DNA from: Streptococcus sp. Marseille-P6264 | Lineage (GTDB): Bacteria; Bacillota; Bacilli; Lactobacillales; Streptococcaceae | Length of the DNA: 64,000 nucleotides | Direction: 5' to 3' | Assembly: GCF_902460355.1 (NCBI RefSeq) | Contig: NZ_CABPTO010000008.1 | Location: 1-64,000, forward strand | Shown: piece after piece, positions 55,104-64,000 of the stretch | Numbering within the stretch: the first letter of the stretch is position 1 | Layout of the letters: the number at the start of each line of letters is the position of its first letter | Position numbers and translations under genes: made by a program | Notes under the pieces: model-generated | Database searches by the model: none | Seen by the model: only the letters and a program-made list of their open reading frames with translations | What the model was told of the DNA's origin: nothing

Positions 55104-56381
55104 ATGACAACTTATAAAAAAATCATGAATATCGCCTTGCCGGCTATGGCGGAGAACTTCTTACAGATGCTAATGGGGATGGTCGACAGCTATCTGGTGG
55201 CCAGTCTTGGGCTGATTGCGATTTCCGGTGTCTCGGTGGCCGGAAACATCATTACCATTTATCAGGCAATCTTTATCGCGCTGGGAGCTGCTATTTCCAG
55301 CCTCATCTCTAAGACTCTGGCTCAAGGAGACAAGGAGCGTTTGGCCTATCATACAGCCGAGGCTATCAAGCTGACTTTACTTCTGAGTCTTCTGTTGGGG
55401 CTGATTTCCCTGATCTTTGGCAGGCAGATGTTGGATCTTCTGGGGACGGAAAAAGCGGTGGCTGAAGCAGGCGGTCTCTATCTGGCTTTGGTTGGTGGGA
55501 CCATTGTCCTGCTGGGCTTGATGACTTCCTTTGGAGCTTTAGTGCGGGTCACGCGCAATCCTAGATTTCCCATGTATGTCAGCCTTCTGACCAATGTCCT
55601 CAATGCCCTTTTTTCAGCTCTGGGCATTTATGTCTTTCGGCTTGGTGTTGTCGGTGTAGCATTGGGAACGGTGCTGGCTCGTTTGGTCGGTGTGGTCATT
55701 CTCTGGCGGGAGCTGGATTTGTCTACGATTCGTTGGAGCTGGGGTTTAGATGGAGAGCTCTTGCGCCTGTCTCTGCCGGCTGCTGGAGAGCGGCTCATGA
55801 TGCGGGCGGGTGATGTGGTGATCATCGCCATTGTGGTCGTCTTTGGGACGGATGCAGTAGCGGGGAATGCCATCGGTGAAGTCCTGACTCAGTTTAACTA
55901 CATGCCAGCTTTCGGGGTCGCGACAGCAACAGTCATGCTGGTAGCCCATGCGGTTGGCGAGGGAGAGATGCAAGCGGTCAGTCTGATTCGTCAGCGGGCC
56001 TTCTGGCTGTCTTTTGCTTGCATGCTGCCCTTGGCTTTAGGGATTTTCACCCTTGGTCGACCGCTGACCTTGCTCTATACGGACAATAGCGGAGCGATCA
56101 CAGCCAGTCTTTCAGTCATCCTCTTCTCCCTGCTGGGAACTCCCATGGCAGTGGGAACCGTTATTTATACAGCGGTTTGGCAGGGGCTGGGCAATGCCAG
56201 ACTACCCTTTTATGCCACGACTATTGGCATGTGGCTGATTCGCATCATTGCGGGTTATGTACTGGGAGTGACTTGTGGCTTGGGTCTGCCAGGAGTCTGG
56301 GCTGGGACGCTCTTGGACAATGGCTTCCGCTGGCTATTTTTAAAGGTTTTATTTGACAGAAAAATGAGGGAAATCGCATGA
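55104..56381 (+). CDS. MATE-family efflux transporter
   Basis: A 425-aa protein with twelve predicted membrane helices in two related halves, typical of the MATE/DinF superfamily of cation-coupled drug exporters. The N-terminal ALPAMAENFLQMLMGMVDSYLV is characteristic. Substrate unknown. It overlaps the following HAD phosphatase gene by 4 bp (ATGA). Confidence 0.9.
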   Translation: MTTYKKIMNIALPAMAENFLQMLMGMVDSYLVASLGLIAISGVSVAGNIITIYQAIFIALGAAISSLISKTLAQGDKERLAYHTAEAIKLTLLLSLLLGLISLIFGRQMLDLLGTEKAVAEAGGLYLALVGGTIVLLGLMTSFGALVRVTRNPRFPMYVSLLTNVLNALFSALGIYVFRLGVVGVALGTVLARLVGVVILWRELDLSTIRWSWGLDGELLRLSLPAAGERLMMRAGDVVIIAIVVVFGTDAVAGNAIGEVLTQFNYMPAFGVATATVMLVAHAVGEGEMQAVSLIRQRAFWLSFACMLPLALGIFTLGRPLTLLYTDNSGAITASLSVILFSLLGTPMAVGTVIYTAVWQGLGNARLPFYATTIGMWLIRIIAGYVLGVTCGLGLPGVWAGTLLDNGFRWLFLKVLFDRKMREIA

Positions 56382-56992
56382 CAAAAGCTTTTATTTGGGA
56401 TTTGGACGGCACCTTGCTGGATTCCTACGATGCTATTTTGGCAGGGATTGAGGAAACCTACGCTCACTATGGTCTGGACTTTGATAGAGCCAGTATTCAC
56501 AGCTATATCCTAAAGCACTCTGTCCAGAAGCTCTTGGAGGAAGTAGCGTCTGAGAAAGGCCTGGATGCTGCCGAGATGAATACCTTTCGTGGAGCAAGTC
56601 TGAAGGAAAAGAACGCTCAGGTCCATCTGATGGAAGGGGCGGCAGAGATTCTAGCCTGGGCTGAGGAGCAGGGCATTGCCCAGTTCGTCTATACCCACAA
56701 GGGACTCAATGCCCATCAAATCTTGCAAGACTTGGGTATCCATGATTATTTTACAGAAATTATCACAACAGCCAACGGCTTTGAGCGCAAGCCCCATCCA
56801 GAAGGTGTCGACTATCTGGTCGAGAAATACGGTCTGGACAAGCAAGAAACCTACTATATCGGCGATCGGACGCTGGATGTGGATGTCGCGGTCAACAGTG
56901 GCATCCAGAGCATTAACTTCTGTGACTACCGACCAGAAATCAATCAAAAAATCGAGAAATTGGTGAATATCAAGCAATTATTTACAAGATAA
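56378..56992 (+). CDS. HAD-superfamily phosphatase
   Basis: A 204-aa HAD hydrolase. Motif I is WDLDGTLLDSYD with the nucleophile Asp near residue 8, motif II VYTHKG, and motif IV YYIGDRTLDVDVA. A helical cap at about 15-80 resembles phosphoglycolate phosphatases. The substrate is not known. Translation is coupled to the MATE gene. Confidence 0.88.
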   Translation: MTKAFIWDLDGTLLDSYDAILAGIEETYAHYGLDFDRASIHSYILKHSVQKLLEEVASEKGLDAAEMNTFRGASLKEKNAQVHLMEGAAEILAWAEEQGIAQFVYTHKGLNAHQILQDLGIHDYFTEIITTANGFERKPHPEGVDYLVEKYGLDKQETYYIGDRTLDVDVAVNSGIQSINFCDYRPEINQKIEKLVNIKQLFTR

Positions 56993-57036
56993 AAAGCAGA
57001 CCAGAACTGATCTACTGTCAGTCTAGCCTGCTTTTT
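56991..57036. terminator. bidirectional terminator HAD / YcxB
   Basis: A long imperfect stem with AAAAAGCAG / CTGCTTTTT at its base, between converging genes. Confidence 0.75.
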
Positions 57037-57039
57037 CTT

Positions 57040-57525
57040 TTACATATGCTCAATGTGAAGTTCGAGCAAGAACTCAAGCGCTTCGGGAGAACAGTTCTTT
57101 TTTTCAATAGGGAAGCCGACATTTGGCCCCAACATGATATAAAAATCATCCTTAGTATGAAAAACTTTGACGATGTCATCATAGCTATAAAGAAACTCTC
57201 CTCGTTTGCTTTTCACAGAAAATTTATCTTTCTCAAATATAAGAGTTTGCTCCATATCCTTCCAGAAAGGAGTTTTTTGATAGGCTTTCTTTATCTGAAA
57301 GTCCGTGCCAAAGTACATTACTGGGAATATAATCAAAGATGTAAATAGCACGATAAAGAAAGAAAAACGCCTCAGGTTTTCAGGTAGGAAGGTTAGATAG
57401 AGAGCCAGGATTCCTATCAAAATGAACAGATTCAGCAAAAATATTTTCCCGCGTAAGAAAACAGACCATGCAAATCGTTGATAGACTTCCTCAGTCACAA
57501 GAGTTGGAATGGTTATTGGGAACAT
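57040..57525 (-). CDS. YcxB-like membrane protein
   Basis: A 161-aa protein with two adjacent membrane helices (about 27-70) and a C-terminal soluble domain with YSYDDIVKVFHTKDDFYIML, the pattern of YcxB-family proteins of unknown function. AGGAGG precedes the ATG. Confidence 0.75.
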   Translation of the reverse strand: MFPITIPTLVTEEVYQRFAWSVFLRGKIFLLNLFILIGILALYLTFLPENLRRFSFFIVLFTSLIIFPVMYFGTDFQIKKAYQKTPFWKDMEQTLIFEKDKFSVKSKRGEFLYSYDDIVKVFHTKDDFYIMLGPNVGFPIEKKNCSPEALEFLLELHIEHM

Positions 57526-57617
57526 GCTTCACCTCCTAGTTTTTATTATTATACCATAGAAGAGCGATAAGATATAGCTGGCTCTTGCTAGGCGATACGA
57601 GGCAAGGTAGATTTCTT

Positions 57618-58160
57618 TTAGAGAAGGCGAGAGATATTCCCATTTTTATCTAAAACCAGTACATCTGGCATACTTAGGCTGAGCCAGAAGTCATAATCAA
57701 TGCTGGAGTCAAATGCACTCAGCAAGATGCAAATCAGATTGCCGTGGGAACTGATGATAATTTCTTCATCTTGATGCTTGCTTTCTAGCTCATGAAGAAG
57801 AGCTAAAGCACGCTGTTGAGCTTGTTGATTGGACTCACCATCAACAAGTGAAAATGCTGGCTGTGACCAAAGTTGCATGAGGCATTGTTCAAAATCTTGG
57901 TCAGCAATCGCTTGACTGCTTAGCTTTCGCTCTATTAGCCGTTTGTCGGTTTGAATAGCGAGTTTTAGACTCTGAGCCAAAGGCTTGACCGTTTGGATGG
58001 CTCTGCAGTAGGGGCTAGAATAAATGGCGGTAATGGATTTGTCTGCTAAAAATTCAAGCTGCGCCAAGGATGCTTGCCCTTTGTCTGATAAAGGTCGGTT
58101 GATTTCATCAGGTGTATAGTTAGAATGAGCATGACGGATAAAATAGTAGGTGTTGTTCAT
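57618..58160 (-). CDS. histidine phosphatase-family protein
   Basis: A 180-aa phosphoglycerate-mutase-like phosphatase. The catalytic RHAHS motif carries Arg9 and His10, and the second catalytic His lies in IISSHGN. Substrate unknown. The start is set at MNNTYYF because the promoter -10 is 6 nt upstream, giving a leaderless transcript; the longer frame would run through that promoter. Confidence 0.85.
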   Translation of the reverse strand: MNNTYYFIRHAHSNYTPDEINRPLSDKGQASLAQLEFLADKSITAIYSSPYCRAIQTVKPLAQSLKLAIQTDKRLIERKLSSQAIADQDFEQCLMQLWSQPAFSLVDGESNQQAQQRALALLHELESKHQDEEIIISSHGNLICILLSAFDSSIDYDFWLSLSMPDVLVLDKNGNISRLL

Positions 58161-58258
58161 AAGATGATTATAGCAAAATTTAAATCTCAATTCATTTTCT
58201 ACCTATTTTCCACGCCGCATTTTCTGTCTTTGTCTGCCTTTCGTGTTATAATAAACCT
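58161..58258. promoter_or_regulatory. divergent promoters, histidine phosphatase and polA
   Basis: In 98 bp there are two extended -10 elements, TGCTATAAT on the minus strand (hexamer 58167-58172) and TGTTATAAT on the plus strand (58247-58252). Each is exactly 6 nt from its ATG. Neither gene has a Shine-Dalgarno. Confidence 0.72.
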
Positions 58259-60901
58259 ATGGAAAAAAAGAACAAATTACTATTAATTGACGGTTCGTCC
58301 GTTGCTTTTCGCGCTTTTTTTGCGCTTTATAATCAAATCGACCGTTTCAAGAGTCCATCTGGTCTGCACACCAATGCTATTTATGGCTTCCACCTCATGC
58401 TCAATCATCTCTTGGAGCGTGTGCAGCCGACCCATGTCCTAGTAGCTTTTGATGCTGGTAAGACGACCTTTCGGACTGAGATGTACGCCGACTATAAGGC
58501 TGGTCGGGCCAAGACACCAGATGAATTTCGTGAGCAGCTGCCCTTTATCCGTGAAATGTTGGACTACTTAGGCATCCGCTACTATGATCTGGCTCAGTAC
58601 GAGGCGGACGACATCATCGGAACCTTGGACAAGATGGCTGAAAAGACGGCTGTGCCTTACGATGTGACCATTGTCAGCGGCGATAAAGATTTGATTCAGC
58701 TGACGGATGATAATACCGTGGTGGAAATTTCCAAGAAAGGCGTGGCCGAGTTCGAGGAGTTTACCCCAGCCTACCTCATGGAAAAGATGGGTATCACGCC
58801 AGAGCAGTTCATTGACCTCAAGGCGCTGATGGGCGATCAGTCGGATAATATCCCTGGCGTGACCAAGATTGGTGAGAAGACCGGTCTCAAGCTCCTCTTG
58901 GAGTATGGTTCTTTGGAAAATCTCTATGAAAATATCGACCAGCTCAAGGCTTCCAAGATGAAGGAAAATCTAATCAATGACAAGGACAAGGCTTTCTTAT
59001 CAAAAACTCTAGCCACCATCAATACTCAGGCTCCGATTGAAATCGGGCTGGATGATTTGGTTTATAAGGGTCCGCAGATAGAGGCCCTGAGCAAGTTCTA
59101 CGACGAGATGGGCTTCAAGCAGCTCAAGGCTCAGCTAGGAACAGCTCAGGATTCTGTAGAAGTCAAACCAATTGAATTTACTAAAGTGACTGAGGTCACA
59201 GAGGATATGCTGGCACCAGAGCAATTCTTCTATTTTGAAATCTTGGGTGACAACTACCACAAGGAAGAGATTGTTGGTCTTGCCTGGGGCGATAGCCGTC
59301 AGATTTATGTCGGCTCCAGCGATTTATTGCAACAGCCTCTCTTTCAGGAATCTTTGACAAAAACAGCTCTGAAAACCTATGACCTCAAGCGGACCAAGGT
59401 ACTGCTCAGTCATTATGGCATCGAACTGCCAGCAGTATCCTTTGATGCGCGCCTAGCCAAGTATCTGCTTTCGACGGTCGAGGACAATGAGCTGGCGACT
59501 ATTGCTCGCCTCTACGGTCAAACGATTTTGCCGACGGATGATGAGGTTTATGGCAAGGGAGCCAAGCGTGCTTTGCCAGAACAAGAGCAGCTCTTTGAGC
59601 ATCTAGCTCGTAAGGTCCAAGTACTGCTGGAAACAGAAGAACCGATGCTGGAACAGCTCCGCGCCCACGATCAGCTGGATTTGTTGCTTGAAATGGAGCA
59701 GCCGCTGGCTTTTGTCTTAGCCAAGATGGAGATTGCGGGAATCAAGGTTGAGCGGGAAACCCTGCGGGGCATGCAGGCGGAAAATGAAAAGACGCTGGAA
59801 AGTCTGACCCAAGAGATTTATGATCTGGCTGGTCAGGAGTTTAATATTAACTCGCCAAAACAGCTGGGAACTATTCTCTTTGAGGATATGGGGTTGCCGC
59901 TGGAGTACACCAAAAAGACCAAGACGGGCTACTCGACAGCGGTAGATGTTCTGGAGCGTTTAGCACCGATAGCACCGATTGTATCTAAGATTCTGGAATA
60001 CCGTCAAATCAGCAAGCTCCAGTCCACTTATATCATCGGACTGCAGGAGGCGATTGCGGCTGACGGCAAGATTCACACTCGCTATGTTCAGGATTTGACT
60101 CAGACGGGCCGCCTGTCCTCGGTTGACCCGAACCTGCAGAATATCCCCGTTCGCTTAGAGCAGGGGCGCCTGATTCGCAAGGCCTTTGTGCCGGAATGGG
60201 CAGACAGCGTGCTACTCAGCTCGGATTATTCCCAGATTGAGCTGCGGGTGCTGGCTCACATTTCGCAGGACGAGCATCTGATTGCTGCCTTTCAGCATGG
60301 GGAAGACATCCACACGGCAACAGCTATGCGGGTCTTTGGCATCGAGAAGGCAGAGGATGTAACGCCTAATGACCGCCGTAATGCCAAGGCTGTCAACTTC
60401 GGAGTGGTCTATGGAATTTCCGACTTCGGATTGGCTAATAATCTGGGAATTTCCCGCAAGGCTGCCAAAGATTATATTCAGACTTATTTTGAGCGCTTCC
60501 CTGGGATCAAGAATTATATGGAAACCATCGTCCGAGAAGCGCGTGATAAGGGTTATGTAGAGACCATTTACCATCGTCGTCGCTCCTTGCCAGACATCAA
60601 TTCCCGCAACTTTAATATCCGAAATTTTGCGGAGCGCACAGCTATTAACAGCCCGATCCAAGGATCGGCCGCAGACATTCTCAAAGTCGCTATGATCAAT
60701 CTGGACCGAGCTCTGACAGAGAAGAATTTCAAGTCTCGCATGCTCTTGCAGGTTCACGATGAAATCGTGCTAGAAGTGCCAAATGACGAGCTAACAGCCG
60801 TCCGCCAGCTGGTCAAAGAGACCATGGAAGCTGCGATTGAGCTGGCCGTTCCGCTAGTAGCTGATGAAAATGCCGGCCGAACTTGGTACGAGGCGAAATA
60901 A
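58259..60901 (+). CDS. polA: DNA polymerase I
   Basis: An 880-aa repair and Okazaki-processing polymerase. The N-terminal 5'-3' nuclease domain (about 1-290) starts LLLIDGSSVAFRAFFAL and includes DYKAGRAKTPDEF and GVTKIGEKTG. The middle 3'-5' exonuclease-like domain lacks clear catalytic acids, as usual in Firmicutes. The polymerase domain has DYSQIELRVLAH and VHDE. The gene appears leaderless. Confidence 0.96.
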   Translation: MEKKNKLLLIDGSSVAFRAFFALYNQIDRFKSPSGLHTNAIYGFHLMLNHLLERVQPTHVLVAFDAGKTTFRTEMYADYKAGRAKTPDEFREQLPFIREMLDYLGIRYYDLAQYEADDIIGTLDKMAEKTAVPYDVTIVSGDKDLIQLTDDNTVVEISKKGVAEFEEFTPAYLMEKMGITPEQFIDLKALMGDQSDNIPGVTKIGEKTGLKLLLEYGSLENLYENIDQLKASKMKENLINDKDKAFLSKTLATINTQAPIEIGLDDLVYKGPQIEALSKFYDEMGFKQLKAQLGTAQDSVEVKPIEFTKVTEVTEDMLAPEQFFYFEILGDNYHKEEIVGLAWGDSRQIYVGSSDLLQQPLFQESLTKTALKTYDLKRTKVLLSHYGIELPAVSFDARLAKYLLSTVEDNELATIARLYGQTILPTDDEVYGKGAKRALPEQEQLFEHLARKVQVLLETEEPMLEQLRAHDQLDLLLEMEQPLAFVLAKMEIAGIKVERETLRGMQAENEKTLESLTQEIYDLAGQEFNINSPKQLGTILFEDMGLPLEYTKKTKTGYSTAVDVLERLAPIAPIVSKILEYRQISKLQSTYIIGLQEAIAADGKIHTRYVQDLTQTGRLSSVDPNLQNIPVRLEQGRLIRKAFVPEWADSVLLSSDYSQIELRVLAHISQDEHLIAAFQHGEDIHTATAMRVFGIEKAEDVTPNDRRNAKAVNFGVVYGISDFGLANNLGISRKAAKDYIQTYFERFPGIKNYMETIVREARDKGYVETIYHRRRSLPDINSRNFNIRNFAERTAINSPIQGSAADILKVAMINLDRALTEKNFKSRMLLQVHDEIVLEVPNDELTAVRQLVKETMEAAIELAVPLVADENAGRTWYEAK

Positions 60902-61048
60902 GATATCAAGGGCGTAAAACACAAAGTGAAAATATAAAGCTGACATAGCATTCGATGAATGCGAGGAAAAATATCTTTTTTGCACCGCATTCAGCTAAGA
61001 TATCATTGTTAAAAAGTTAAAAATTATATATAAAACAGGAGGAAGCTT
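60902..61048 (+). other. structured spacer between polA and the CoA-binding gene
   Basis: GCATTC-gat-GAATGC (60948-60962) forms a hairpin, but its 3' arm could pair instead with GCATTC at 60987-60992. AGCTGA (60938) with TCAGCT (60991) and GATATC (60902) with GATATC (60999) could close the region. Alternative folds are possible. No T run suggests this is a leader rather than a terminator. Confidence 0.4.
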
Positions 61049-61486
61049 ATGACTTACCATTTTCAAAATCCCAGTGATGGCGTTGTCAAGCGCTATCTAG
61101 AAACGAGCAAGGTGATTGCCGTTGTCGGTCTGTCTGACCGTGAGGAAACAACCAGTAACCGTGTGTCCAAGGAAATGCAAGCGCGAGGCTATCGTATTAT
61201 TCCAGTCAATCCGCGAGCAGCGGGCAGTCAGATTTTTGGTGAAACGGTTTATGCCAGTCTCAAAGACATTCCTTTCCCAGTGGATATTGTCGATGTTTAC
61301 CGTCGTAGCGAGTTTTTGCCAGATGTGGCGCGTGACTTTCTGGAAGCAGACGCCAAGATTTTCTGGGCTCAGTTGGGCTTGGAAAATGAAGAAGCTGAGC
61401 AGATTTTGCGGGAGGCTGGTCACGACGATATCGTCATGGATCGCTGCATTAAACGCGAGCATACCCGCTTGATTCTAGGCCAATAA
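61049..61486 (+). CDS. CoA-binding domain protein
   Basis: A 145-aa single-domain protein of the CoA_binding_2 family. The Rossmann motif IAVVGLSDREETTSNRVSKEM, RGYRIIPVNPRAAG and the C-terminal MDRCIKREH are typical. The role is unknown; family members may bind CoA or NAD. GGAGGAAG precedes the ATG. It abuts the next gene with no gap. Confidence 0.88.
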   Translation: MTYHFQNPSDGVVKRYLETSKVIAVVGLSDREETTSNRVSKEMQARGYRIIPVNPRAAGSQIFGETVYASLKDIPFPVDIVDVYRRSEFLPDVARDFLEADAKIFWAQLGLENEEAEQILREAGHDDIVMDRCIKREHTRLILGQ

Positions 61487-61984
61487 ATGGCCAAGTTAGT
61501 CATCATTCGTGGCAATTCCGGCTCTGGCAAGTCGAGTCTGGCTAAGAAACTGCAGGCACACTATGGTCGAGGGACTCTTTTGATTGCGCAGGACACAGTT
61601 AGACGGGGCATGCTCAAGGAAAAAGTCGAGCCGGGCAACCTATCTATTGATTTGACGGAAAGCCTAGCTCATTTTGGTTACGAGCATGACTTGCTAGTCT
61701 TGGTAGAAGGTTTCTACGAGACAGATATTTATGGCCACATGCTGGAGCGGTTGCGGACTTTGTTTGGTCCTCAGACCCTAGCCTATTACTATGATTTGAC
61801 TTTTGAAGAAACCGTCCGCCGCCATCAGACCAGAGCCAAGCAAGAAGAATTTACCCCAGCCGACATGAGGCGCTGGTGGAAAGACCGAGACTTCTTAGGC
61901 TGGGAAGAGGAATCGTTCTTTAGGTACGAAGATTCTCTAGAAGCAGCCTTTGAGCGGATCGTTCAGGATTTAGAGAAAATTTGA
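61487..61984 (+). CDS. P-loop kinase-like protein
   Basis: A 165-aa small NTPase with Walker A RGNSGSGKSS at residues 8-17, an LLIAQDTVRRGML lid-like segment and a C-terminal helical part. It resembles uncharacterised AAA_33/zeta-type or nucleoside-kinase-like proteins. It starts immediately after the CoA-binding gene. Substrate unknown. Confidence 0.82.
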   Translation: MAKLVIIRGNSGSGKSSLAKKLQAHYGRGTLLIAQDTVRRGMLKEKVEPGNLSIDLTESLAHFGYEHDLLVLVEGFYETDIYGHMLERLRTLFGPQTLAYYYDLTFEETVRRHQTRAKQEEFTPADMRRWWKDRDFLGWEEESFFRYEDSLEAAFERIVQDLEKI

Positions 61985-61994
61985 AATGAAGCGA

Positions 61995-62167
61995 GAGTGG
62001 GACAGAAATCGGTAATTCGTTAGAATTCGATTTCGTCGTCCCACCTCCGCACAGTTGAGTAGGGCTGTAAAAGCTGATGAAATCAGCGTAATAGAGCCCA
62101 CTCAACCACTGCGCCTTGCTCGACAATCCAAAAACAATTGAGAGGCTAGGACTTTTGTCCCAGCCTC
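61995..62167 (+). repeat. three-hairpin intergenic repeat, copy 4
   Basis: The best-preserved plus-orientation copy. Hairpin C (GAGGCTAGGAC-tttt-GTCCCAGCCTC) is followed by GTTTTTG, giving a good intrinsic terminator for the kinase gene. Hairpins A and B are intact. Confidence 0.92.
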
Positions 62168-62297
62168 GTTTTTGCATCAAAAAGGCATTTTCATAAATTG
62201 CAGATAAATTTTGAAAAAAATACCACACAAAATATTGACAAAATTATTTCATGGGATTACAAAATGTTTCTTTTGTTACAAATAAGGAGATTCCATT

Positions 62298-62939
62298 ATG
62301 AAACGTAGTAAACTTATTTTATTGACAGCCACTGCCTTGTGCTCTGCTTTCCCGCTCGCAGCCTGTAGCTCTAAACCTTCCACGGAGGCTAGCGGTTCTA
62401 CTACTCAGAGTTCTAAGATTAGCAATTCTAGCAAGACTTCGACCAAACCGTCAGCTAAGCAAAGTTCTGCTTCCAACGAAGCAAAAGCATCCTCTACTAA
62501 CAAGCCTTCTAGCGACTAGAGTGTTTCCAGTCAAGCTGAGAAGCCCGTGGACAATAAGACTTCAGCAGATTCGAATACTCCAACAACTTCCGGTATGGAT
62601 GTCAATGCTCTAGCAAATGGCGATTTCTCTAGCATTGCTGGTACTTGGCAAGACGATTTGGGCAACCAATTAGTCTTTGATGCAAATGGCTTAGTAACAT
62701 TGCAACGTAATAATGGTGAGACATTGAACCATAACGTTATTTATAATGGTCATGTAGAAGGAGATAAGTTTAGAGCTGATTTTGGTTATAATGGAGCAGG
62801 CAGTAGTGATCCTTTGTTCGCTGTTCCAGTGGGCGTAGCATTGCCACTTAATGGTGCTCCAGCGCCTAAAGAACAAATCATGCTTGGAAGTGATGCAATC
62901 TCTTCTGCACAACATCCCTACTATCGCGTAGCAAATTGA
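62298..62939 (+). pseudogene. DUF6287-like lipoprotein with amber stop
   Basis: The frame runs the same 213 codons as the intact paralogue downstream but has TAG at codon 74 (62517-62519), where the paralogue has CAG. The N-terminus has a lipobox (LAAC, Cys23) and a Ser/Thr/Lys linker. After the stop come the conserved NALANGDFSSIAGTWQDDLG and a C-terminal part that differs from the paralogue. As read, only a short lipopeptide would be made unless the stop is suppressed or the base is an error. Confidence 0.85.
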
Positions 62940-62962
62940 TGATAAACTGATAAGGAGATTCC

Positions 62963-63604
62963 ATGATGAAACGTAGTAAATTTATCTTATTGACAGCCAC
63001 TGCCTTGTGCTCTGCTTTCCTGCTCGCAGCCTGTAGCTCTAAACCTTCCACGGAGGCTAGCAGTTCTACTACTCAGAGTTCTAAGATTAGCAGTTCTAGC
63101 AAGACTTCGACCAAACCATCAGCTAAGCAAAGTTCTGCTTCTAGCTCTGTGACAGCCTCTTCAACTTCTCAGACATCTAGCGATCAGAGTGTTTCCAGCC
63201 AGGCTGAGAAGCCCGTGGAAAACAAGACTTCAGCAGATTCGAACACTCCAACAACTTCCGGTATGGATGTCAATGCTCTAGCAAATGGCGATTTCTCTAG
63301 CATTGCTGGTACTTGGCAAGACGATTTAGGCAACCAATTAGTATTTGATGCAAATGGCTTGCTGTCCCATACTTACAGAGGAAATGAGTCAAGCGACTAC
63401 ACTTTGACAAATAGTCAAGTATATGAAGGTAAGTTTGGAGCGTTTTTAACTCATAAATCAGGGGATGAAGTGGCCTCCTTCACAGCCATTCCTAAAGGAG
63501 CTCGTCTTTATGATACTGGAAGTGAAAATCCGAAAGAACGCATTTTAGTGGGGCAAGATTTCACTTACGCATCTCAACATCCCTACTATCGAGTAGCGAA
63601 TTGA
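62963..63604 (+). CDS. DUF6287-like lipoprotein
   Basis: A 213-aa lipoprotein. The lipobox LLAAC gives Cys24 as the anchor. A Ser-rich spacer (about 25-95) leads to the GMDVNALANGDFSSIAGTW domain, seen in several streptococcal lipoproteins, and a C-terminal beta-rich part ending QHPYYRVAN. ATG ATG is present; the second start removes one residue. It is a tandem duplicate of the upstream gene, 23 bp away. Function unknown. Confidence 0.85.
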   Translation: MMKRSKFILLTATALCSAFLLAACSSKPSTEASSSTTQSSKISSSSKTSTKPSAKQSSASSSVTASSTSQTSSDQSVSSQAEKPVENKTSADSNTPTTSGMDVNALANGDFSSIAGTWQDDLGNQLVFDANGLLSHTYRGNESSDYTLTNSQVYEGKFGAFLTHKSGDEVASFTAIPKGARLYDTGSENPKERILVGQDFTYASQHPYYRVAN

Positions 63605-63674
63605 TGTGTTGAATGATGAGAATCGTGGTGCGTGTGGCGTTCCGAGATGCTCGTCATGCTGACAATATAAAAAC

Positions 63675-63705
63675 AAGGAACAGAATTGCTTGCTGTTCCT
63701 TTTTC
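63675..63705 (+). terminator. terminator after the lipoprotein pair
   Basis: AAGGAACAG-aattgcttg-CTGTTCCTT followed by Ts. Confidence 0.9.
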
Positions 63706-63795
63706 TCTGTTTTATGGGGAAAGATTCCTCGTAGGACTGTTTTGGATTATTTTTTGTAAAATGGCTCTTTCTTCTCAAAAAATTGGTACAATAAA

Positions 63796-63809
63796 AGAAA
63801 GCGTTTTAA
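63796..63809 (+). promoter_or_regulatory. cre-like site before the fucosidase gene
   Basis: AGAAAGCGTTTTAA, close to the site before bgaC, lies just after a TGGTACAAT extended -10 (hexamer 63786-63791). CcpA binding here would block the promoter. Confidence 0.65.
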
Positions 63810-63829
63810 TCGAATAATGAGGTATAGCG

Positions 63830-64000
63830 ATGAAAATATCTTTAGAAGAAATTCAAAGAGTTGCCAACCAAGGTCCTTTCTATCCAGACTGGGATTCTCT
63901 TGCGGCCTATCAAGTTCCCTGCTGGTTCAAAAGGGCTAAGTTTGGGATTTTTATCCACTGGGGACTTTACAGCCTTCCTGCTTTTGGGAGCGAGTGGTAT
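63830..64000 (+). CDS. alpha-L-fucosidase (GH29), 5' part
   Basis: The first 57 codons only; the gene runs off the window. [21 protein letters not shown] is the N-terminal signature of GH29 fucosidases, which remove fucose from host glycans. There is no signal peptide, so a cytoplasmic enzyme acting on imported oligosaccharides is likely. GAGG precedes the ATG. Confidence 0.88.
   Translation, partial: MKISLEEIQRVANQGPFYPDWDSLAAYQVPCWFKRAKFGIFIHWGLYSLPAFGSEWY

Overview
The window is a low-GC Gram-positive chromosome segment from a Streptococcus of the sanguinis/mitis type. Supporting signs are pcsB with a WalR box, prs, araT-recO-plsX-acpP, a CiaR-driven csRNA next to ruvB, a bgaC/mannose-family PTS locus laid out as in S. 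pneumoniae, a sialic acid (sat/nan) locus and a GH29 fucosidase at the right edge. The species call is inference from gene content and order.

Layout. 1-420: a tRNA cluster (3' end of initiator Met, then Phe, Gly, Ile, Ser), probably the tail of an rRNA operon. 504-4464: mreC-mreD, the secreted CHAP hydrolase PcsB, and prs. 4465-7150: a small surface locus with a class B sortase between two secreted proteins of unknown function. 7236-10422: araT-recO-plsX-acpP. 10488-12434: a five-repeat Bsp-like CHAP protein on the minus strand. 12692-21700: purD, purE, purK and purB. These are interrupted by an AT-rich accessory island (15834-19327) holding an HNH nuclease, a HEPN-motif protein and two frameshifted genes. 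The island is bounded by two divergent copies of the purK 3' end. A multi-hairpin RNA lies between purD and purE.

21745-25072: a TetR/quinone-reductase-like pair and the dhaKLM operon. 25402-33294: GntR regulator, GH35 beta-galactosidase, a mannose-family PTS (IIB, IIC, IID, IIA), agaS and galM, a galactoside and amino-sugar pathway. 33395-38382: a YiaAB protein, a csRNA, ruvB, a nucleotidyltransferase, a low-MW tyrosine phosphatase, a MORN protein and a cell-wall type acyltransferase. 38661-41315: adhE with Rex-like and cre-like sites. 41559-52211: sialic acid uptake and catabolism (O-acetylesterase, nanE, ABC transporter with its own ATPase, YhcH, YesL, nanA, ROK kinase, RpiR regulator).

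52281-61984: housekeeping and hypothetical genes (GNAT, thrC, MATE, HAD, YcxB, histidine phosphatase, polA, CoA-binding protein, small kinase). 62298-63604: tandem DUF6287-like lipoproteins, the first broken by an amber stop. The window ends 57 codons into an alpha-L-fucosidase gene.

Themes. Several loci degrade host glycans (galactose, sialic acid, fucose), and each promoter region carries a cre-like site, suggesting shared CcpA control. A ~172-bp three-hairpin repeat occurs four times between genes. Four genes (ruvB, the tyrosine phosphatase, polA and the histidine phosphatase) share an extended -10 exactly 6 nt before ATG and look leaderless. The least explained items are the sortase mini-locus, the purD-purE RNA and the HNH/HEPN island.
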